Shown one piece after another: positions 17,651 through 27,044 of a stretch of 64,000 nucleotides of DNA. Within the stretch, counting starts at the first letter, position 1, and each line of letters opens with the position of its first letter. The notes under the pieces were generated by a model that worked only from the letters and a program-made list of their open reading frames with translations, was not told where the DNA came from and searched no databases. Both the position numbers and the translations under genes were made by a program. This DNA is from Pelomicrobium methylotrophicum (GTDB lineage Bacteria > Pseudomonadota > Gammaproteobacteria > Burkholderiales > UBA6910), in NCBI RefSeq assembly GCF_008014345.1, contig NZ_VPFL01000017.1, positions 1 to 64,000 on the forward strand. The letters run 5' to 3'.

Positions 17651-18106
17651 GGGAGCTTTCGGCCCGGGTTGCTCCGTCATGTCCAGGAACGGATTCCTGG
17701 CGCGGACCGATCCGTAGAGCCGGTCGTGCTCGAAATCCTCGGAGACGATCTCCTCCAGCCCGTAGTATTCCGCGTACGCCCACAGATGCGCATCGAACCA
17801 GCCCAGACGGTAGGCCGCCGCGCCGCGCAAGGCGGTGCGCAGCACGCCCTCGGTGGGGTACAGAATTTCGAATTGGGCGAGCAGCTCTTCGGCCTCACGC
17901 CGCGCCGTGTCGGGGTCGAGCAGCGAGGTGCCGTCGCTCTGCTTTCGTGTGGTGGCGGCGACAAATTCGACGATGGCCTGGTGGGGAACGCGAACCGTAT
18001 CGCGGGCAATGCCTTCACGCAGCAGTTGCGTTGCGATCTTTTGTTTGTCCGGAAAGCGTGGATCGAAACGGTAGACGAGAATGTTGGTGTCAATGAGGCT
18101 TGCCAC
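17645..18106 (-). CDS. PIN-domain ribonuclease toxin (VapC-like)
   Basis: A 153-residue PIN domain. The N-terminal LIDTNILVYRFD carries the first Asp, a central IVEFVAA the conserved Glu, and FDAHLWAYAEYYGLEEIVSEDFEHD the C-terminal acidic pair. Such toxins cut RNA with Mg ions. GTG 18106 is the start, giving MASLIDTN; it overlaps the antitoxin gene by 17 bp. The open frame extends to 18547 through the antitoxin, which is a shadow. The gene is complete although it touches the end of the decayed TnpB. Confidence 0.85.
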   Translation of the reverse strand: MASLIDTNILVYRFDPRFPDKQKIATQLLREGIARDTVRVPHQAIVEFVAATTRKQSDGTSLLDPDTARREAEELLAQFEILYPTEGVLRTALRGAAAYRLGWFDAHLWAYAEYYGLEEIVSEDFEHDRLYGSVRARNPFLDMTEQPGPKAPQ

Positions 18107-18383
18107 GCTCGTACAATTCCTCCCGTCTCCAGCCCCGATTGCCGTCTGACGCCGGCTCGAGGCGCCGGTTGCGGTTGCGCTCGCGCTGGCGCTTGGAAGC
18201 CAAATCGAAGTACTTGAGCCTGCGGGCGATCCGCTCCTCGTCCGCTGCTCGGGGCGGGTGGGGGATGACCCGAATGGCGTCGCCGGCCTCGACCCACTCG
18301 ATTTCGTCTCCGGGGCGGATCCGATAACGCTGCGCCAACGCCTTGGGCAGCGTAACCTGAAGCTTGGAAGTGACCTTTGCCAT
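18090..18383 (-). CDS. AbrB/SpoVT-type antitoxin (VapB-like)
   Basis: A 97-residue protein opening with a swapped-hairpin AbrB fold: MAKVTSKLQVTLPKALAQRY then IRPGDEIEWVEAGDAIRVIP. The Arg-rich tail should contact the PIN toxin. The start ATG at 18383 is preceded by an A/T-rich stretch with CAAGGAC. It overlaps the toxin by 17 bp and likely represses its own promoter, as known for this family. Intact. Confidence 0.87.
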   Translation of the reverse strand: MAKVTSKLQVTLPKALAQRYRIRPGDEIEWVEAGDAIRVIPHPPRAADEERIARRLKYFDLASKRQRERNRNRRLEPASDGNRGWRREELYERGKPH

Positions 18384-18539
18384 GTCCTTACTCTAGCAAG
18401 GATATAGTCCTTGTCAAGAACCGGCTGCCGCAAGCCGGCTCTTCCGCAGCTTGGCCGGGCAGTTTGTATGACAATTGGCACGCCTGCGCCTCTTTGGCCG
18501 TGCGCGGTGACCATATGCGTAGTGCGCAGGGAAGCAGGC

Positions 18540-18750
18540 CGTCCCAAGGGATACGATCACATCAACGGCATCGAGAGCTTCCGGAGCGATGCCAAGCATG
18601 GGTTGTATCCACACCGGGGCGTCCCACGCGAATTCTTCCGTCTGTATTTGGGTGATGTTTGCGACCGCTTCAATCGAGCCGAGGATCTCCCACCCCTTGT
18701 TTTGCAGCTCACGGAGCGCCTTGACTGCGCAACCCTTCGTCCAATTTTGG
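18540..18750 (+). pseudogene. IS1595-family (ISXO2-like) transposase remnant
   Basis: One frame reads GYDHINGIESFRSDAKHGLY, PHRGVPREFFRLYLGDVCDRF and NRAEDLPPLVLQL, which is the C-terminal end of an ISXO2-like transposase. The N-terminal zinc ribbon and most of the DDE core are missing; the preceding 150 bp show no similar sequence. It marks the edge between the accessory zone and the conserved genes starting at 18782. Confidence 0.7.
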
Positions 18751-18781
18751 TCCGAAATGGGCGGATATTACCTTACCTTTT

Positions 18782-19477
18782 TCATTCGGTGCCCGCGGCT
18801 GCCTTTTCGGGGTGGGACGCCAGCCGATGGGCCCACCGTGTGGTTTCGGGAAGGCGGTAGCGGGTGACGCAGGCCATCACGTACCGCAGCGCTGTTTCCA
18901 GGCTGATGCGGTGCCCCGCCGAAACGTAGACGGGCTTCACCCCGGCGCGGGTGCGCAGCGCTGCACCGACGGTTTCGCCGCCATCGACGAGGGGCCGCCA
19001 GGTACCCCGGATATCGGGCACGGGCTCGTGCCTGCCGACGAGCAGCGTCTTCGCGACCCCAACGGTGGGCAGATCGCAGACGATGCCCAAGTGAGAGGCA
19101 ATCCCGAGGCGGCGCGGATGGGCGTAGCCTTGGCCGTCGCACAGCAAAAGGGAGGGAAGCGCTCGCAGCTTTTGCAGCGCTTCCAGGACCACGGGGATCT
19201 CGCGGAAGGACAGGAGCCCGGGCACGTAGGGAAACGTGACCGGCGCCCGGGCGATGGCGTATTCCATGAGCGTCAGGCTGGGAAAGCTCAGGACCACGAC
19301 CGCCGCCCGTGCCGTGCGGCCCTCATCTTCGAACCCCACATCGACGCCGCCGACGGCGGTGACCTCCGGCAGCCTGTCGCGTGTCTCCACCCGCTGGCGC
19401 AAATGCGCCTGGAGGCGCACGGCGTCGCGGGGATCGAGATCCCAGCGGTGGCGCACGTGGACCTGGAGGGTGGACAC
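18782..19477 (-). CDS. nfi: Endonuclease V (deoxyinosine 3' endonuclease)
   Basis: DNA repair nuclease cutting one base 3' of deoxyinosine, 231 residues. Visible family motifs: [13 protein letters not shown] (catalytic Asp region), [39 protein letters not shown] and [12 protein letters not shown]. Length agrees with bacterial Nfi. It stands alone on the minus strand, divergent from the isoaspartyl peptidase gene about 200 bp away, and ends beside an IS remnant. Confidence 0.93.
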   Translation of the reverse strand: MSTLQVHVRHRWDLDPRDAVRLQAHLRQRVETRDRLPEVTAVGGVDVGFEDEGRTARAAVVVLSFPSLTLMEYAIARAPVTFPYVPGLLSFREIPVVLEALQKLRALPSLLLCDGQGYAHPRRLGIASHLGIVCDLPTVGVAKTLLVGRHEPVPDIRGTWRPLVDGGETVGAALRTRAGVKPVYVSAGHRISLETALRYVMACVTRYRLPETTRWAHRLASHPEKAAAGTE

Positions 19478-19678
19478 GAAAAGACCTTGGTCGCTCGGGA
19501 CCGAACGCCCCTACTTTATCACGCCTCTTTCGCCTTGCTGGGCATGGCAGGATGGCCGAGCGCGATTTCCATTCCTGAGCTCGACCAAGTGGCGGACGCC
19601 CCCGGGACCGCTTGTCGCTGCCCGCCGCCGATTCCATACTCGCGGTGCAAAGGATTTTGGCCCATCGGGACCGACGTC

Positions 19679-20560
19679 ATGTTCGCGATCGCGGTTCATG
19701 GAGGAGCGGGCGACTGGAGCGCAGCGCCGGAAGCTCCGGTCCTGGACGGGGTGACCCAGGCAGCGCGGGCGGCGGTCGCCATCCTCGCGGCAGGCGGCTC
19801 GGCTTTGGATGCCGTGGTCGAGGCGGTGCGCCTGCTGGAGGATAACCCCTGGTTCAACGCGGGCACGGGATCGGCGCTCACGGCTTCCGGCGAGGTGGAG
19901 ATGGACGCGGCAGTGATGACCGGCACCCATCTCGCCAGCGGGGGCGTGGCCTGCATCAAGCGCGTGCGCAACCCTATTCTCGTCGCCCGCCGGGTGCTGG
20001 AGGAGGGGCGTCACGTCCTGATCGCTGGAGAGGGCGCGACGGCCTTTGCCCGCCGGTGCGGCTTTGCCGACCACGATCCGGTGACCCCCGAGCGGCGCCA
20101 GGCATGGGAGCGGGCGCGGCGCGGCGCCCCGCCTTTTGGAGAAACGCTTCCGCCCGGGACCGTGGGCGCCGTCGCGCTGGATGTCGCGGGCGAGCTGGCG
20201 GCTGCCACTTCCACGGGGGGCACGATGCTCAAGTTGCCGGGGCGCATTGGAGACAGCCCGGTCCCCGGCGCCGGCAATTACGCCACCCCCCAGGCGGCCG
20301 TCTCGGCGACCGGGTTGGGGGAACTGATGCTGCGCATATGCGCGGCCAAATGCGTGTGCGATGCGGTGGGCCTGGGGCGCAGCGCTGCCGAAGCGGTGCG
20401 CGACGTTCTGGAGAAAATGGCGGAAGTCCTCGGTACGGACGCGGGCTTCATCGCGGTGGACCGGAACGGTGGCCTCGGCATCGGTCACCTCACGGAGCAT
20501 ATGCCCCACGCGGTGGCAACCGCCGACCAGCCGGTGCCCGTCGCCCGGATGCGTGCATAG
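19679..20560 (+). CDS. iaaA: Isoaspartyl peptidase/L-asparaginase, Ntn-hydrolase family
   Basis: A 293-residue plant-type asparaginase that cleaves itself to expose an N-terminal Thr. The start reads IAVHGGAGDW; NPWFNAGTGSALT and the autocleavage site LPPGTVGAVALD with Thr161 follow, then ATSTGGTMLKLPGRIGDSP. It removes beta-aspartyl dipeptides or asparagine in the cytoplasm. ATG 19679 is chosen at the start of the conserved fold; the open frame extends to 18812 antisense to nfi without homology. Confidence 0.88.
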   Translation: MFAIAVHGGAGDWSAAPEAPVLDGVTQAARAAVAILAAGGSALDAVVEAVRLLEDNPWFNAGTGSALTASGEVEMDAAVMTGTHLASGGVACIKRVRNPILVARRVLEEGRHVLIAGEGATAFARRCGFADHDPVTPERRQAWERARRGAPPFGETLPPGTVGAVALDVAGELAAATSTGGTMLKLPGRIGDSPVPGAGNYATPQAAVSATGLGELMLRICAAKCVCDAVGLGRSAAEAVRDVLEKMAEVLGTDAGFIAVDRNGGLGIGHLTEHMPHAVATADQPVPVARMRA

Positions 20561-20625
20561 AAGCGGTGAGCAGCCTCGGTCACCGGGTTTTGCGTCGTGC
20601 CCGACTTTTCGGTAAGCTTTGCGCC

Positions 20626-20806
20626 TGTCATCGGGGAGTAGCCGCTCCGCGGTTGCGCGGAGGGTCGCGTCAACATGCTTGGTCCATTGAAGTTCCGTGG
20701 GCCATGGCGCGACCGGGGCGGGAAGTGCCTGTTTCGCTGACCTCGCGGTGGTTTGTCGGCGCGGCGAGGTGCGAGAATCCCGCTGGATCTGGCGAGACCT
20801 TTGGCT
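20626..20806 (+). promoter_or_regulatory. yybP-ykoY-type manganese riboswitch
   Basis: The leader contains the element's typical blocks in order: ATCGGGGAGTAGCCGC at about 20630, GCGTCAACATGCTTGGTCC near 20670, TTTCGCTGACC near 20735 and the closing GGCGAGACCTTTGGCTC at 20791-20807. These blocks are known from Mn-sensing leaders upstream of mntP, alx and UPF0016 genes. The gene that follows is a UPF0016/Gdt1 exporter, as expected. Manganese binding would raise its expression. Fold not computed. Confidence 0.82.
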
Positions 20807-20873
20807 CGTGATGCCGCTCACGGTCGGGCCGGCGTTGCGCGCCATCGGTTGGACGCCCGACCCGGAGACTCCG

Positions 20874-21440
20874 TTGGAAGCCCTTCTCGTTTCCACTGCC
20901 GTCGTCGCGCTGGCGGAAATCGGCGACAAGACCCAGCTTCTTGCGCTGGTGCTCGCGGCCCGTTTCCGCAAACCCTTCCCTATCCTGGCCGGCATCCTGG
21001 CCGCCACCCTTGCCAACCACGCCGCTGCCGGATGGGTCGGCGTGTGGCTGTCGGACCAGTTGTCGCCCGGGATGCTCGGCTGGATACTCGGTCTTTCGTT
21101 CCTGGCCATCGCCGCCTGGACCCTCCTTCCAGACCGGCTGGAAGACGGTGACCAACCTGGAGGCCGGCACGGTGCGTTCATGAGCACCCTCGTCGCGTTC
21201 TTTCTGGTGGAGATCGGGGACAAGACCCAGGTGGCCACTGTGGCGCTGGCCCTGAAGTATTCGCAGCTCGCGGCCGTGGTCGCGGGCACCACCTTCGGCA
21301 TGCTGCTTGCGAACGCGCCAGCGGTGTGGCTGGGCAGCGCCGCAGCGCGTCGCATTCCCCTGAGGGCGGTGCGCTATGCGGCGGGCGCGGTCTTCGCAGG
21401 CCTGGGGATCGCGACGCTCGCGCGGGTGGCGCTCGCATGA
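20874..21440 (+). CDS. Gdt1/TMEM165 (UPF0016) family manganese exporter
   Basis: Inner-membrane protein with about six helices in two repeats, each carrying the EIGDKTQ signature (ALAEIGDKTQLLALVLAARF; FFLVEIGDKTQVATVALAL). Bacterial members export Mn. TTG 20874 is chosen because GGAG lies at 20864-20867, the conserved protein starts there and the length (188 residues) is typical. ATG 20811 and an ORF start at 20697 are alternatives, but the latter lies inside the riboswitch and the former lacks a ribosome site. Expression is likely set by the preceding riboswitch. Confidence 0.87.
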   Translation: MEALLVSTAVVALAEIGDKTQLLALVLAARFRKPFPILAGILAATLANHAAAGWVGVWLSDQLSPGMLGWILGLSFLAIAAWTLLPDRLEDGDQPGGRHGAFMSTLVAFFLVEIGDKTQVATVALALKYSQLAAVVAGTTFGMLLANAPAVWLGSAAARRIPLRAVRYAAGAVFAGLGIATLARVALA

Positions 21441-21685
21441 GCGTGTCGGCGTCGCCTTGAGGTCAGCGGCAAAAGGGCAACCCTCAGCGGGACGGCTCTC
21501 TCTTCTTCAGCGGACGCCGCGGCGGCGCCGACGAGTCGCTAGTGCTTTGTCAGCGTGGGAGAGGGAGGCCGGCAGCCATCGCCACAGGGTTCCATTGCGA
21601 CCGCGCGTTCATCGAGGTCGTTTGTTTCGGCCTTGGGCACCGCCTGCCGTACAATCGAGGGTCCACTGCGTCTTCATCGGAAAAA

Positions 21686-23044
21686 GTGCAGAAGGTGGTC
21701 AATTCAGCGCTCCTGCGCCGGTCACGTCACGCCTGGCTGTCTCCTCGCCTGTGGGTGCGCCGGATCCTGTTCTGGATCGGAGCGCTCGCCGTCGGCGCTG
21801 CCGCCATCGTGTTCGCAGTGGGAGCCGATCACGCCAACGACCTCTTCCGTCGCCTGGTCCAGTCCTCTCCTTATCTGCCGCTCGCGGTCTGCCCGGTGGT
21901 GCTGGCTCTGTGCGCCTGGATCACCCGGCGCTTCTTCGCCGGCTCCCAGGGCAGCGGCATTCCCCAGACCATCGCCGCCCTGCAGATGCAGGAACAGGCC
22001 GCGCGGGACCGGGTGCTCTCGCTCAGAATCGCGGCGGGCAAGATCCTCCTCACCATCCTATCGCTGGCGGGCGGGGCATCGGTCGGGCGCGAGGGTCCCA
22101 CCGTGCAGATCGGCGCTTCCATCATGCACGGCCTCGGCCGGATGGTGCGGTTTCCACGGCGAGAGCTGCAGCAAGGACTCATCCTCGCCGGCGGCGCCGC
22201 CGGCGTGGCAGCCGCCTTCAACACGCCGCTTGCCGGTGTGGTATTCGCCATCGAGGAGATGAGCCGCTCTTTCGAGAGCCGCACCAGCGGCACCGTGCTC
22301 ACCGCCGTGATCGTCGCCGGGATCTTGTCGTTGGCCGTGTTGGGGAACTACACCTACTTCGGCCGCACTGCCGCCTACCTCGATTTGGACCAGGGCTGGA
22401 TCGCGGTGCTCCTGTGCGGGGCGGTGGGGGGGTTGGCGGGCGGAATCTTCAGTCGGCTGCTGATCGCCTCAAGCCGCGGGCTACCGGGACGCCTCGGGGC
22501 GTTGCGCCGGGAAAAGCCGATCCTCTTTGCGGCGGGCTGTGGCTTGGTGCTGGCCGTCATCGGCATCGTGTCCGGCGCCACCACCTACGGGACGGGGTAT
22601 GCGGAAGCGAAGCGCATCCTCGAGGGCACCGAGAACCTGCCCGCCGTCTACGGTGTGCTCAAGATGCTCGCCACGCTGGTGTCCTACGTGAGCGGCATCC
22701 CCGGTGGCATCTTCGCGCCGTCGTTGGCGGTCGGCGCCGGGCTCGGGCTGAATCTCTCGGAGCTGATGCCCTACGCTCCGCCGGGCGCGGTGGTGCTCAT
22801 GGGCATGGTGGCCTATTTCGCGGGGGTCGTGCAGGCTCCCATTACCGCTTTCGTGATCGTGCTCGAGATGACCGGCAATAACGCCATGGTGCTGCCGCTG
22901 ATGACCGCTTCCCTGATCGCCACGGGCACTTCGCGGGTGGTCTGTCCCAAACCCCTCTACAAGGCGCTGGCGGAGGAGTTCCTGCAGCGGGCAGAGCGCT
23001 CGCCAGGCATCCAAAGGGGGGCGCGCCAGCGCGAGCTTTTCTGA
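21686..23044 (+). CDS. ClC-family chloride channel/antiporter
   Basis: Polytopic membrane protein of about 452 residues with the three ClC selectivity-filter signatures: GSQGSGIPQT, GREGPTVQIG (with the gating Glu) and GIPGGIFAPSLAVG. The Glu in GREGP argues for Cl/H exchange or gated chloride flow rather than a fluoride-specific type. The start is uncertain: GTG 21686 fits the family, but the frame stays open to 21542 and no good ribosome site is seen. No CBS domains follow. It stands between the Mn exporter and a convergent FIST gene ending 5 bp after it. Confidence 0.87.
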   Translation: MQKVVNSALLRRSRHAWLSPRLWVRRILFWIGALAVGAAAIVFAVGADHANDLFRRLVQSSPYLPLAVCPVVLALCAWITRRFFAGSQGSGIPQTIAALQMQEQAARDRVLSLRIAAGKILLTILSLAGGASVGREGPTVQIGASIMHGLGRMVRFPRRELQQGLILAGGAAGVAAAFNTPLAGVVFAIEEMSRSFESRTSGTVLTAVIVAGILSLAVLGNYTYFGRTAAYLDLDQGWIAVLLCGAVGGLAGGIFSRLLIASSRGLPGRLGALRREKPILFAAGCGLVLAVIGIVSGATTYGTGYAEAKRILEGTENLPAVYGVLKMLATLVSYVSGIPGGIFAPSLAVGAGLGLNLSELMPYAPPGAVVLMGMVAYFAGVVQAPITAFVIVLEMTGNNAMVLPLMTASLIATGTSRVVCPKPLYKALAEEFLQRAERSPGIQRGARQRELF

Positions 23045-23049
23045 AGCCT

Positions 23050-24189
23050 TTAAAGGAACAGGGTGAGGACGCCAGTGTAGCCGTAGAGCCGGTTGTGGGA
23101 AATCTCGCCGTTACAGAAGAAGCCGGTGAGGGGCACGTCGCCGAACTCGCGCTGGATGGCTTTGAGCTCTTCCGACGCTTCCCCGAACATGTACCGCCCG
23201 CGGCCCAGGCAGGAGTAATACACGGCCCCTCGCGGTGGGTTGGGAATGCGCTCCTTGAGCTCGTGGAGCATGCGCTGCATGTCCTTCATCGCGTTTGCCG
23301 GGTCGCGGCGGCAGAACTGCAGCCTCTGACCCGGCTGCAGTACGTCGCCGATGGCGAGCAGCCGCGCCCGGGGGTCGACGCCCACGAGGTTGCGCACCAG
23401 GTAGTCCCCCGTGTCGGAGCCGGGCACCAGCAGCGCCGCGGCGATGTAGCGGGCTGCCTTGTTCAGGTCTCGCGAGAGGATGTCGCCGATTTCGTCATAG
23501 AAGACATCCAGCGCCGGGCGACCGTCCAGGGTCATGATGACGTTGCCATCGCACTGGGTGACCTCGTGGGGGGTGCCGAAGGGCGCGCAGCTCTGGGTCA
23601 GGGTGGTCGCGACGGGCACTTCGGGGGCGAACAGCACGCCCGACAAGCCTCCCTCGGTGATTTCCCCCGAGACCTGGGCGTAGAGGGAGCGGCTGGAGGT
23701 GAGCCCGCCGACCAGAAAACCGTCGTTGACGGCGGCGGCAAGGCGGGTGATCAGTTGGGGCAGACGGCGGTTGCGGGGATCGCCGTGCACGAGCCCGAAC
23801 CGGGCCTGCTTCGCCACGAACCACTCCCCATGCTGTGCAATGAACTGATCGAGCCCTTCGCTGACCGTGTCGAAGACCCGGAACGACCCGGGCGGGAAAG
23901 CACCCACCATCACGGAGAGGGCGGGCACTTCGTAGTATTCCCGGCCCACTGCGCAGATGCCCACGCCCACCGAGCCGACCCACTGGTCGATCCCCAGCGC
24001 GTCTTTGAGGTAGCGGACGATGCTGCGCAGGTCGGAGGAAAATGCGTCGGTCGTGTAGACGAAGCCCAGGTTGGCGCCCCGGGGAAGGGGGGTGAGCTGG
24101 GCCACGCACTCGGTGACCGCCTGCAGCCAGTTGTCTGCCGCCGTCTGGGCGGAGGCGAAAGCGTCCAACGATGAGGTCTCGGGAAGCAA
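23050..24189 (-). CDS. FIST N- and C-domain sensory protein
   Basis: A 379-residue cytoplasmic protein without a signal sequence. The N-terminal half fits the FIST N domain (NLGFVYTTDAFSSDLRSIV, GSVGVGICAVGREYYE, VGGLTSSRSLYAQ) and the C-terminal part FIST C (YYSCLGRGRYMFGEASEEL, GFFCNGEISHNRLYGYTGVL). FIST domains are proposed to bind small ligands such as amino acids in signalling proteins; no output domain is attached here. The start is TTG 24189. It is divergent from the gamma-glutamyltransferase gene (about 120 bp apart). Confidence 0.83.
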   Translation of the reverse strand: MLPETSSLDAFASAQTAADNWLQAVTECVAQLTPLPRGANLGFVYTTDAFSSDLRSIVRYLKDALGIDQWVGSVGVGICAVGREYYEVPALSVMVGAFPPGSFRVFDTVSEGLDQFIAQHGEWFVAKQARFGLVHGDPRNRRLPQLITRLAAAVNDGFLVGGLTSSRSLYAQVSGEITEGGLSGVLFAPEVPVATTLTQSCAPFGTPHEVTQCDGNVIMTLDGRPALDVFYDEIGDILSRDLNKAARYIAAALLVPGSDTGDYLVRNLVGVDPRARLLAIGDVLQPGQRLQFCRRDPANAMKDMQRMLHELKERIPNPPRGAVYYSCLGRGRYMFGEASEELKAIQREFGDVPLTGFFCNGEISHNRLYGYTGVLTLFL

Positions 24190-24308
24190 TGCGAAAACAA
24201 ACGATGTTCAGAGCGAATATAGCGTACTTTGAGGGGCGACAGAATCGGAAAGGCTGGACGGCTGTCCGTGTCGCCGGGGAGCGCCGGGGCCATCACGCCC
24301 TGAGCGCC

Positions 24309-25964
24309 ATGTTGCGCTTCCTGGTGGCGGCCGCGCCGCTCCTATTCCTGCCGCCCGCGGTGGCGGGAAAGGAAGCGGTGGCGAGCGCCCATCCGTTGGC
24401 CACTGCGGCCGGGCGGGCGGTGTTGGCCCAGGGCGGGAACGCCTTCGACGCAGCGGTGGCCGTCGCCGCCACGCTGGCGGTGGTGGAGCCTTATTCCTCA
24501 GGCCTGGGGGGCGGTGGGTTCTGGCTCCTCCATCGTGCGCGGGATGGCCGGGAGGTCATGGTGGACGCTCGGGAGACGGCGCCCCTGGCCGCACGGCAGG
24601 ACATGTACCTCGACGCGGCTGGCAAGCCGGTTGCCGGCGCTTCGCTCAAGGGGCCTCGGGCGGCGGCTATTCCGGGCACGCCGGCGGCCTTGAGCTGGGT
24701 GGCCGAGCGCTACGGCCGGCTGCCCCTGTCCGTCTCGCTCGCGCCCGCTATCCGTTACGCCGAGGAGGGCTTCCCCGTGGATGAGCGCTTTGCCCGCATC
24801 GCGGCCGAAAAGGCGCAACTGCTGCGCGCGGATCCAACCGCCGCAGGCATTTTCCTGCGCGACGGCGTTCCTCCGCGGGTGGGCGAGCGGCTGTCGCAAC
24901 CGGCGTTGGCGATGACCCTCCGGGCCATCGCCCGTGATGGCCACGACGGGTTCTACAGCGGGCCCGTGGCCGAGATGCTCGTGCGTTCGGTCAGGGAAGC
25001 GGGCGGCCTGTGGACGATGGAGGATTTGCGTCGCTATCGGATCGTGGAGCGCGAACCCGTGCGGATTCGTTACCGGGGGGCGACCATCACCACGGCGGCC
25101 TTGCCCTCCGCCGGCGGGCTCACCTTGGCCCAGGCACTCCACGTGCTGGAGCGCTTTCCCTTGGAACGCCTGAGCGAGGCGGATCAGGCCCATCTGGTGG
25201 TGGAGGCGCTCCGGCGCGCCTACCAGGATCGGGCCCGCTTCCTGGGCGATCCCGACTTCGTCTCGGGGCCATGGGAGCGGCTGGCAAGCCGTGACTACGC
25301 GGCCCAGCGGGCGCGCTCGATCGACCTTCAGCGGGCCACCCCCAGCGCCGAGCTTCCCGGCCTGGAAATGAAGGAAGGAGGCAGCACGACCCACTTTTCC
25401 ATCGTGGACAAGGAAGGCAATCGGGTCGCCGCCACCCTCACCCTCAATACCCTGTTCGGTTCCGGCTTCGTGGCGGGTGCCAGCGGCGTGCTCCTCAACA
25501 ACGAGATGGACGATTTCGCCCTTGCTCCCGGCGTGCCCAACGTCTACGGGCTGGTGGGCGGCCGCGCCAACGCCATTGCGCCTGGTAAGCGGCCGCTGTC
25601 CAGCATGTCGCCGACGTTCGTGGAAAACGCGAAGGGGGTGCTGGTGATCGGCACGCCCGGCGGCTCGCGCATCATCAGCATGGTGCTGCTGGCCATTCTC
25701 CAGTACCTGCACGCCGACGATCCGGACCCCGTCCGCATCGTCGCGGCACCACGGTATCACCACCAGTATCTGCCGGATCGTATCGAGCTGGAGCCCGGCG
25801 CTTTTCCTGCTGCATGGCGGGCCGCTCTTGAAGCCAAGGGGCACCTGCTGCGGGAAGCGCCCCGCCCCTGGGGCAACATGCAAGCGGTCTTCGTCGATCG
25901 CGCAACCGGGGACGCCGTGGCCGCCAGCGACCCGCGAGGCACGGCTGGGGCCGCCTGGTACTGA
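24309..25964 (+). CDS. ggt: Gamma-glutamyltransferase / glutathione hydrolase
   Basis: Periplasmic Ntn-hydrolase of 551 residues, made as one chain and self-cleaved into two. A signal sequence (MLRFLVAAAPLLFLPPAVAG) is followed by ATAAGRAVLAQGGNAFDAAV, GLGGGGFWLLH and the cleavage site GGSTTHFSIVD with nucleophile Thr360, then LNNEMDDF and GKRPLSSMSPT. It hydrolyses glutathione and transfers glutamyl groups. ATG 24309 fits the signal sequence; an open frame to 24171 lies in the divergent promoter area. Confidence 0.92.
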   Translation: MLRFLVAAAPLLFLPPAVAGKEAVASAHPLATAAGRAVLAQGGNAFDAAVAVAATLAVVEPYSSGLGGGGFWLLHRARDGREVMVDARETAPLAARQDMYLDAAGKPVAGASLKGPRAAAIPGTPAALSWVAERYGRLPLSVSLAPAIRYAEEGFPVDERFARIAAEKAQLLRADPTAAGIFLRDGVPPRVGERLSQPALAMTLRAIARDGHDGFYSGPVAEMLVRSVREAGGLWTMEDLRRYRIVEREPVRIRYRGATITTAALPSAGGLTLAQALHVLERFPLERLSEADQAHLVVEALRRAYQDRARFLGDPDFVSGPWERLASRDYAAQRARSIDLQRATPSAELPGLEMKEGGSTTHFSIVDKEGNRVAATLTLNTLFGSGFVAGASGVLLNNEMDDFALAPGVPNVYGLVGGRANAIAPGKRPLSSMSPTFVENAKGVLVIGTPGGSRIISMVLLAILQYLHADDPDPVRIVAAPRYHHQYLPDRIELEPGAFPAAWRAALEAKGHLLREAPRPWGNMQAVFVDRATGDAVAASDPRGTAGAAWY

Positions 25965-26078
25965 AAGGGGCATCCTGCGGATGCAGTATCATACGCGGCT
26001 ATCGCAATTGGCTGCCCCCGCGTAGCTTGTCCGGAGACTCCCCCAAGATCCATCCCGCGGGGCGGCAAAGGGAGGAGA

Positions 26079-27044
26079 ATGAAACAGACGTTTCTCGATT
26101 TCGAGCAGCCCATCGCCGAGCTGGAAGCCCGCATCGAGGAGCTGCGCTTCGTACAAGACGATTCGGCGCTCGACATCTCGGAGGAGATCCGGCGGCTTCA
26201 GGAAAAAAGCCAACGGCTCACCAAGGAGATCTACTCCAAGCTGACGGCGTGGCAAATCGCCCAGGTGGCGCGGCATCCCCAGCGCCCCTACACGCTCGAT
26301 TACATCCAGGGCCTATTCACCGACTTCGTGGAGCTGCACGGCGACCGGGCTTTTGCCGACGATCCGGCCATCGTGGGGGGGCTTGCCCGTTTCGGCGGAC
26401 AGTCGGTGGTGGTGATCGGGCACCAGAAAGGGCGCGACACCAAGGAAAAGATCCACCGCAACTTCGGCATGCCCCGGCCGGAGGGTTACCGCAAGGCGCT
26501 GCGGCTCATGCTGCTGGCGGAGAAGTTCGGCTTGCCGGTGTTTACCTTCATCGACACGCCGGGCGCCTATCCGGGCATCGGCGCCGAGGAGCGGGGGCAG
26601 TCCGAGGCCATCGGCCGCAATATCTACGTCATGGCGCGGTTGAAAACCCCGGTCATCTGCACCATCATCGGCGAGGGTGGCTCGGGCGGGGCGCTTGCCA
26701 TCGCCGTGGGCGACGCGATCTTGATGCTGCAATACGCGATTTACTCCGTGATCTCGCCGGAGGGCTGTGCCTCCATCCTGTGGAAGAGCGCCGAAAAGGC
26801 ACCAGAGGCGGCGGAAACGCTGGGGATCACCGCCACCCGGCTCAAGGCGCTGGGGCTGATCGACCGTGTCGTCACCGAACCCCTCGGAGGCGCTCACCGG
26901 GACCCCCAGGCCGCCATTCAGAATCTGAAACGGGCGCTCCAGGACACGTTGCGGCAACTGCAGCACCAGGCCCTTGATGACCTGCTCAAGGCCCGCTTCG
27001 AGCGGCTCATGGGCTATGGCAAGTTCAAGGAAGTGGAGGCCTGA
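26079..27044 (+). CDS. accA: Acetyl-CoA carboxylase carboxyltransferase subunit alpha
   Basis: Cytoplasmic subunit of fatty-acid synthesis's first step, 321 residues, the normal length. Typical start [19 protein letters not shown]; core motifs [47 protein letters not shown] and [15 protein letters not shown] are present. GGAGGAG lies immediately upstream of the start. It overlaps tilS by 29 bp, a common beta-proteobacterial pairing. Confidence 0.97.
   Translation: MKQTFLDFEQPIAELEARIEELRFVQDDSALDISEEIRRLQEKSQRLTKEIYSKLTAWQIAQVARHPQRPYTLDYIQGLFTDFVELHGDRAFADDPAIVGGLARFGGQSVVVIGHQKGRDTKEKIHRNFGMPRPEGYRKALRLMLLAEKFGLPVFTFIDTPGAYPGIGAEERGQSEAIGRNIYVMARLKTPVICTIIGEGGSGGALAIAVGDAILMLQYAIYSVISPEGCASILWKSAEKAPEAAETLGITATRLKALGLIDRVVTEPLGGAHRDPQAAIQNLKRALQDTLRQLQHQALDDLLKARFERLMGYGKFKEVEA

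Noticed and set aside
19511-21355. Minus-strand open frame of 614 codons opposite iaaA, the riboswitch and the Mn exporter
   Set aside because: Spans coding and non-coding parts alike and shows no family motifs; a GC-driven shadow.
21441-21685. Fluoride riboswitch or similar element before the ClC gene
   Set aside because: The conserved GATGG-type blocks of that element are not found, and the ClC has the GREGP type filter of chloride proteins.
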